In this document: piece after piece, positions 59,496 to 64,000 of the stretch
Layout: each line of letters begins with the position of its first letter
Numbering within the stretch: the first letter of the stretch is position 1
NCBI RefSeq assembly: GCF_002814235.1
Contig: NZ_PHSU01000017.1
Coordinates: forward strand, 117,486 to 181,485
Reading direction: 5' to 3'
Length of the DNA: 64,000 bases
DNA from: Pseudomonas sp. QS1027
GTDB lineage: Bacteria > Pseudomonadota > Gammaproteobacteria > Pseudomonadales > Pseudomonadaceae
Position numbers and translations under genes: made by a program
Notes under the pieces: model-generated
Told to the model about the DNA's origin: nothing
Database searches by the model: none
What the model saw: the letters and a program-made list of their open reading frames with translations, nothing else

Positions 59496-60779
59496 CTAGA
59501 TCCCGAAACGGTCACGCATGGCGTAATACGCGGCGCCCATGGCCGTGAGCGGTGCCTGGAAGGTCCGCCCACCGATCATTGGCATGTGTGGCAAGGAGGC
59601 GAATGCGTCGAAACGCTCGGCGTCGCCGCGAATCACTTCCGAGATCAGCTTGCCGGCCAGGTGCGAGCAGGTGACGCCATGGCCGCTGTAGCCTTGCATG
59701 TAGTAGGCGTTTTTCTCGATGCGACCGAATTGCGGCATGCGTGACATGGTCAGCAGGAAATTGCCGGTCCAGCGGTAGTCGATTTTCACGTCCTTCAATT
59801 GCGGGAAGGTCTTGAGGATTTTCGGCCTGATCAGTTGCTCGATGTCGTCCGGTTCACGGGCGCCATAGACCACCCCGCCACCGTACAGCAGGCGGTTATC
59901 GGCGGTCAGGCGGTAGTAATCGAGCAGGTAGTTGCAGTCTTCGACACAGTAGTTGTGGGTGATCAGGCTGCGGGCGATTTTTTCCGACAGTGGCTCGGTC
60001 ACGACAATTTGCGAACCGCAGGGCATGCTTTTGCGGGTCACGCGACTGTCGAGGTCCTGGGGCAGGTAGGCGTTACCGGCAATCAGCAGGTACTTGGCCC
60101 GAACCACGCCTTTGGCGGTGCGCACGCTGATCGGCTCGCCATAGGTGATCTCCACGGCGGCCGACTGTTCGAAGATCCTGCCGCCCAGGCCGATAAGGGC
60201 CGAGGCTTCACCGAGTGCCAGGTTCAGCGGGTGGATATGGCCGCCCTGCATGTCCAGCAGGCCGCCGACGTAGTTGTCGCAACCCACTTCACGCTTGATG
60301 TCAGCCGCATCGAGCATTTTCAGGTTTTTGTTACCGTAGCGCTCCCAGCTGCTTTTCTGCTCGGCCAGGCCTTTGAGCTGCTTCTTGTTCAGCGCGGCAA
60401 AGAGGCCACCCGGGCGGTAATCACACTGGATGTCGTAGTGCTGTATACGCTGACGGATGATGTCGGCGCCCTCAAAAATCATGCTGCCCAGCACTTCGGC
60501 GGTCTTCTCGCCGTAGCGGGCTTCGATGACATCCACGTCACGGCTGTAGGAGTTGACCAGTTGACCGCCGTTGCGACCGCTGGCGCCGAAACCGACCTTG
60601 GCGGCTTCGAGCACGGTCACGCTGTAGCCCGCCTCGGCGAGGAACAGGGCCGAGGACAGGCCGGTGTAGCCGGCACCGATCACGCAGACATCACATTCCA
60701 CCTGTTCCTCAAGAACCGGGAAGTCGCCTGTGTGATTGCGGGTCGCGGCGTAATAGCTGTTTACATGGGTTTGTTTCAT
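59496..60779 (-). CDS. gamma-glutamylputrescine oxidase-type FAD oxidoreductase (PuuB-like)
   Basis: A 427-residue flavoprotein of the DAO family. The FAD motif is CDVCVIGAGYTGLSSALFLA, preceded by the PuuB-like NHTGDFPVLEEQVE. GFGASGRNGGQLVNSYSRD and MQGYSGHGVTCSHLAGKLI are conserved blocks of the family. It oxidises a gamma-glutamylated polyamine to the aldehyde. The glutamylpolyamine synthetase gene lies only 12 bases upstream in the same direction, which supports the assignment. Confidence 0.9.
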   Translation of the reverse strand: MKQTHVNSYYAATRNHTGDFPVLEEQVECDVCVIGAGYTGLSSALFLAEAGYSVTVLEAAKVGFGASGRNGGQLVNSYSRDVDVIEARYGEKTAEVLGSMIFEGADIIRQRIQHYDIQCDYRPGGLFAALNKKQLKGLAEQKSSWERYGNKNLKMLDAADIKREVGCDNYVGGLLDMQGGHIHPLNLALGEASALIGLGGRIFEQSAAVEITYGEPISVRTAKGVVRAKYLLIAGNAYLPQDLDSRVTRKSMPCGSQIVVTEPLSEKIARSLITHNYCVEDCNYLLDYYRLTADNRLLYGGGVVYGAREPDDIEQLIRPKILKTFPQLKDVKIDYRWTGNFLLTMSRMPQFGRIEKNAYYMQGYSGHGVTCSHLAGKLISEVIRGDAERFDAFASLPHMPMIGGRTFQAPLTAMGAAYYAMRDRFGI

Positions 60780-60791
60780 AAATCTCTCCGA

Positions 60792-62168
60792 TCACACCGT
60801 GTGCAAGTACCAGTTGTACTCAAGGTCCGAGATGGAGTTCTCGAACTCGGCGAGCTCGCTTTCCTTGCACGCCACGAAGACGTCGATGTACAGCGGGTCG
60901 ATGTATTTGGCCATGACTTCGCTGTCGTCCAGCTCGCGCAGGGCATCGCGCAGGTTGTTCGGCAGGCTCTGTTCGTTCTGCTCGTAGCTGTTGCCTTCCA
61001 CCGGTGGACCCGGTTCGATTTCGTTGGTCAGGCCGTGGTGAATACCGGCCAGAACGGACGCCATCAACAGGTACGGGTTGGCATCGGCGCCGGCAACCCG
61101 GTGTTCGATGCGCACGGCATCGGCGGAACCGGTCGGCACACGCACCGCCACGGTACGGTTGTCGATGCCCCAGCTCGGCGAGTTCGGCACATAGAACTGT
61201 GCACCGAAACGACGGTACGAGTTGACGTTCGGGCAAAGGAACGCCATCTGCGCCGGCAGGGTCTCGAGCACACCGCCGATCGCGTGACGCAGCGCGGCGT
61301 TCTGCTCGGGATCCTCGCTGGCAAAGATGTTGTTGCCCTGCTTGTCGAGAATCGAAATGTGCACGTGCAGACCATTGCCCGCCTGGCCCGGATACGGCTT
61401 GGCCATGAAGGTGGTGTCCATCTCATGGTCGTAGGCGATGTTCTTCACCAGACGCTTGAGCAGCACCGCGTAATCGCAAGCCTTGATCGGGTCGGCGACG
61501 TGATGCAGGTTGACTTCGAACTGCGCCGGGGCGCTTTCCTTGACGATCGCGTCAGCCGGGATGCCCTGCTCTTTCGCGCCTTCGAGGATGTCTTGCAGGC
61601 AGTCGACGTATTCGTCCAGATCATCGATCAGGTAGACCTGGGTCGACATCGGACGTTTGCCGGACACCGGCGAGCGTGGCGACTGCGGGCGACCGTTCAC
61701 GTTGTCCTGGTCGATCAGGTAGAACTCGAGCTCGAACGCGGCGCAAATGGTCAGGCCCATGTCATCGAACTTGCTCACGACCTGACGCAACACTTCCCGT
61801 GGGTCAGCGAAGAACGGCTGGCCTTCGAGTTCGTGCATGGTCATCAACAATTGCGCGGTCGGGCGCTTCTGCCAGGGCTCGATGCAGAGGGTATCGGGGA
61901 TGGGGTAGCAGATCCGGTCCGAGTCGCCGATGTCCAGCCCCAGGCCGGTGCTTTCCACGGTAGAACCGTTGATGTCCAGGGCAAACAGTGACGCCGGGAG
62001 ATTGATGCCTTTTTCGTAGACCTTGTGGAGACTGGTGCGCTCGATGCGCTTGCCGCGCACCACGCCGTTCATATCCGCAATCAGAAGATCGACGTACAAA
62101 ACCTCAGGGTATTTCTTAAGGAATGCGTTCGCTTCATTGAGCTGAACGGTACGCAGGGGGACCGACAT
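60792..62168 (-). CDS. gamma-glutamylpolyamine synthetase (glutamine synthetase family, PuuA/SpuB-like)
   Basis: A 458-residue ligase. The family signatures are FMAKPYPGQAGNGLHVHISI, VNSYRRFGAQFYVPNSPSWG and RIEHRVAGADANPYLLMA. In contrast to ammonia-fixing glutamine synthetase, the N-terminus (DLLIADMNGVVRGKRIE) matches PuuA/SpuB/SpuI-type enzymes that join glutamate to putrescine or other polyamines. It heads the two-gene minus-strand operon and is divergent from a polyamine importer, so breakdown and uptake share a control region. Confidence 0.92.
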   Translation of the reverse strand: MSVPLRTVQLNEANAFLKKYPEVLYVDLLIADMNGVVRGKRIERTSLHKVYEKGINLPASLFALDINGSTVESTGLGLDIGDSDRICYPIPDTLCIEPWQKRPTAQLLMTMHELEGQPFFADPREVLRQVVSKFDDMGLTICAAFELEFYLIDQDNVNGRPQSPRSPVSGKRPMSTQVYLIDDLDEYVDCLQDILEGAKEQGIPADAIVKESAPAQFEVNLHHVADPIKACDYAVLLKRLVKNIAYDHEMDTTFMAKPYPGQAGNGLHVHISILDKQGNNIFASEDPEQNAALRHAIGGVLETLPAQMAFLCPNVNSYRRFGAQFYVPNSPSWGIDNRTVAVRVPTGSADAVRIEHRVAGADANPYLLMASVLAGIHHGLTNEIEPGPPVEGNSYEQNEQSLPNNLRDALRELDDSEVMAKYIDPLYIDVFVACKESELAEFENSISDLEYNWYLHTV

Positions 62169-62671
62169 GAGGCACCTATAGTGTTAATTATTATGTTCAC
62201 TTCCCATTCACGGAGCCAGTCAATCCGAAAGGCAAAGTGAAGTCAATAGCGAACATTTTTCCCCCCTGCGTTATTTTCAAGGCCGTTATTGGGCACAAAA
62301 TGGCCTGTTCAGCCCTGGATCGCCGGTAACCCACGAACGTCCGCCACCCTACGTTTAGAATTTTTTACACGAGAGTTGTTAATTAAAATTAACAAGGCTA
62401 AGCTCCGGAAAAGCTCGCTCACGAGTGAAATGTCGCGATACCCGCTGACTGACGACTTCAATACCCACTCAACGATTCAACTGCCCCCGTGAAGCACACG
62501 GGCGTGCCTTTGCGCGCCCGCCCCTCACGACAACAAGACACCGCGATAACAACAAGCACGACCAGGCAGCCAGGACGGCGGCGCCGAATCAGCCCGCTCA
62601 CCGCGGGCTGGCAATCAACTATTAAGTCAGGCCGTGTTGGCCTGGCGACTGAAACCTGTTGGGAGTTTCAC
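62169..62671. promoter_or_regulatory. divergent control region of the polyamine genes
   Basis: About 500 bases without a gene. It contains a striking dyad, TTGTTAATT-AA-AATTAACAA (62376-62395), in an AT-rich section near the middle, a good candidate binding site for a regulator of the importer or of both operons. The 62200-62290 part probably holds the synthetase promoter. No coding frame is credible here. Confidence 0.6.
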
Positions 62672-63814
62672 ATGGCAAACGCCTCCAGCATCTATAGGAA
62701 GGCTCTTGAAGGTCACCAGGCACCGAAACAGGTGCTGGTCAAAATCGACAGGGTCACGAAGAAGTTCGATGAGACGATTGCCGTGGACGATGTGTCCCTG
62801 GAAATCAAGAAGGGCGAGATCTTCGCCCTGCTCGGCGGATCGGGTTCGGGCAAGTCCACCTTGCTGCGCATGCTGGCCGGCTTCGAGCGCCCGACCGAGG
62901 GTCGGATTTACCTCGACGGTGTCGACATCACCGACCTGCCGCCCTATGAGCGGCCGATCAATATGATGTTCCAGTCCTACGCCCTCTTCCCCCATATGAC
63001 CGTGGCGCAGAATATTGCCTTCGGCCTGAAGCAGGACCGTTTGCCCGCCAGCGAAATCGACGCCCGGGTGGCCGAAATGCTCAAGCTGGTGCAGATGAGC
63101 CAGTACGCCAAGCGCAAGCCGCACCAGCTTTCCGGCGGCCAGCGCCAGCGCGTGGCCCTGGCCCGTTCCCTGGCCAAACGTCCCAAGTTGCTGCTGCTCG
63201 ACGAACCGATGGGCGCACTGGATAAAAAGCTGCGCTCGCAGATGCAGCTTGAGCTGGTCGAGATCATCGAGCGCGTTGGCGTGACCTGCGTCATGGTGAC
63301 CCACGATCAGGAAGAAGCCATGACCATGGCTGAACGCATCGCCATCATGCACCTGGGCTGGATCGCCCAGATCGGCAGCCCGGTGGACATCTACGAAACC
63401 CCGGTCAGCCGGATGGTCTGCGAGTTCATCGGCAACGTGAACGCCTTTGACGGCACGGTCATTGACGATGCCGAAGGCCACGCAGTGATCGGCTGCAAGG
63501 ACCTGGACCGCCCTATCTACGTCGGCCATGGCATCAGCACCTCGGTGCAGGACAAGTCGATCACCTATGCGATTCGCCCGGAAAAACTGCTGGTCACTCT
63601 GCAGAAACCCGAGTGCGAGCACAACTGGTCCAGCGGCAAGGTCCACGACATCGCCTACCTCGGCGGCCACTCGGTGTTCTACGTCGAGCTGCCGAGCGGC
63701 AAGGTGGTCCAGTCCTTCGTCGCCAACGCCGAGCGCCGTGGTACACGGCCAACCTGGGGTGACCAGGTCTACGTCTGGTGGGAAGACGACAGCGGCGTGG
63801 TACTGCGCTCATGA
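62672..63814 (+). CDS. spuF: polyamine (spermidine/putrescine) ABC transporter ATP-binding protein
   Basis: A 380-residue PotA/PotG/SpuF-type ATPase. Walker A is GGSGSGKST, the signature is LSGGQRQRVALARSLAKR, Walker B and catalytic glutamate are in LLLLDEPMGALDKK, and the C-terminal TOBE domain (TYAIRPEKLLVTL, WWEDDSGVVLRS) is complete. ATG at 62672 follows GGGAG. No binding-protein gene precedes it here, unlike the Spu operon of P. aeruginosa; the periplasmic component may be downstream or elsewhere. The symbol rests on strong similarity recalled for SpuF. Confidence 0.92.
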   Translation: MANASSIYRKALEGHQAPKQVLVKIDRVTKKFDETIAVDDVSLEIKKGEIFALLGGSGSGKSTLLRMLAGFERPTEGRIYLDGVDITDLPPYERPINMMFQSYALFPHMTVAQNIAFGLKQDRLPASEIDARVAEMLKLVQMSQYAKRKPHQLSGGQRQRVALARSLAKRPKLLLLDEPMGALDKKLRSQMQLELVEIIERVGVTCVMVTHDQEEAMTMAERIAIMHLGWIAQIGSPVDIYETPVSRMVCEFIGNVNAFDGTVIDDAEGHAVIGCKDLDRPIYVGHGISTSVQDKSITYAIRPEKLLVTLQKPECEHNWSSGKVHDIAYLGGHSVFYVELPSGKVVQSFVANAERRGTRPTWGDQVYVWWEDDSGVVLRS

Positions 63815-64000
63815 CAGTCAAATCCCTGGTGCAACGAATCACCCCCAGTGGTCGCCAAGCGGTCATCGGGATTCCTTTCCTCTGGCTGTTCCTGTTCTTC
63901 ATGCTGCCGTTCTTCATCGTCCTGAAGATCAGCTTCGCCGAAGCGGACGTAGCGATTCCGCCGTACACGCAGATCTACGGCTTCGTCGAACAGAAACTGC
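63811..64000 (+). CDS. polyamine ABC transporter permease, N-terminal part
   Basis: The ATG overlaps the ATPase stop by four bases. The 63 residues present include a basic leader (MTVKSLVQRITPSGRQAVIG) and a first hydrophobic helix (PFLWLFLFFMLPFFIVLKIS), typical of PotB/PotH-type permeases. The gene continues beyond the window. Confidence 0.85.
   Translation, partial: MTVKSLVQRITPSGRQAVIGIPFLWLFLFFMLPFFIVLKISFAEADVAIPPYTQIYGFVEQKL

Noticed and set aside
59799..61991. A 730-residue plus-strand frame
   Set aside because: It is antisense to two adjacent polyamine genes and crosses their junction. The long frame results from codon bias in both genes.
1..64000. CRISPR arrays, tRNA or rRNA genes
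   Set aside because: No regular short direct repeats with spacers and no tRNA- or rRNA-like sequence were noticed. The repeats found are REP palindromes, MITE-like elements and DUF3077 units.

Overview
The window is GC-rich bacterial DNA whose gene content, REP-type hairpins (TGTAGGAGC.., TGTGGGAGC.., TGTGGCGAG..) and polyamine and hydroxyproline genes point to a fluorescent-group Pseudomonas. It is chromosomal. No rRNA, tRNA, CRISPR array or intact insertion sequence was seen.

Region 1 (1-16.4 kb) is a hydroxyproline catabolic block. It holds the end of a MocR-like regulator, a GntR/FCD regulator, 4-hydroxyproline 2-epimerase, a three-subunit D-hydroxyproline dehydrogenase and a PAS-AraC regulator. 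These are followed by an amino-acid ABC importer that encloses an aconitase-X-type cis-3-hydroxyproline dehydratase, a Ser/Cys proline-racemase homologue, a DapA-family deaminase, an alpha-ketoglutarate semialdehyde dehydrogenase and, convergently, an Ldh2-family imino acid reductase. Together these can take trans-4-hydroxyproline to 2-oxoglutarate and 3-hydroxyproline to proline. Three copies of a TCGTATACGA-type palindrome sit before the GntR gene, the importer operon and the deaminase gene, and probably define the regulon.

Region 2 (16.6-35.2 kb) is accessory. A four-gene cassette (alcohol dehydrogenase, HxlR regulator, isochorismatase-like hydrolase, second semialdehyde dehydrogenase) lies between the two broken ends of a repeat unit. 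That unit recurs complete at 23,967-24,945 and 29,775-30,751. It carries a DUF3077-type gene behind a leader whose helices are kept by covarying bases, and one copy has a nonsense mutation. Between the two complete copies lie AT-rich genes resembling abortive-infection or defence proteins (HEPN, TIR, zinc-ribbon plus HEPN). Two different MITE-like elements, each with a GGCC duplication, sit in the same kind of target. Two large unknown proteins, a doubly interrupted pseudogene and a lipoprotein follow.

Region 3 (35.2-44.5 kb) holds a LysE exporter, a sodium/solute symporter, an arsR-arsC pair with no efflux gene, a decayed acyl-CoA ligase, a LysR regulator, and a compact cluster of DUF1842/DUF1843 (GDL-motif) proteins followed by a radical SAM/SPASM maturase with a zinc ribbon. 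This is the best candidate in the window for a little-studied peptide-modification system.

Region 4 (44.5-53.8 kb) has a DsbA-family protein, a LysR regulator and an MFS transporter on the minus strand. On the plus strand are a triheme cytochrome, a 2Fe-2S subunit and a molybdopterin subunit (together a periplasm-linked hydroxylase), then a 2,6-dihydroxypyridine-hydroxylase-like flavoprotein and a methyltransferase. The set suggests oxidation of an N-heteroaromatic compound.

Region 5 (53.8-64 kb) has a secreted beta-propeller/cytochrome fusion with a nucleoside hydrolase, a second secreted c-type cytochrome, gamma-glutamylpolyamine oxidase and synthetase genes, and the start of a divergent polyamine ABC importer cut by the window end.
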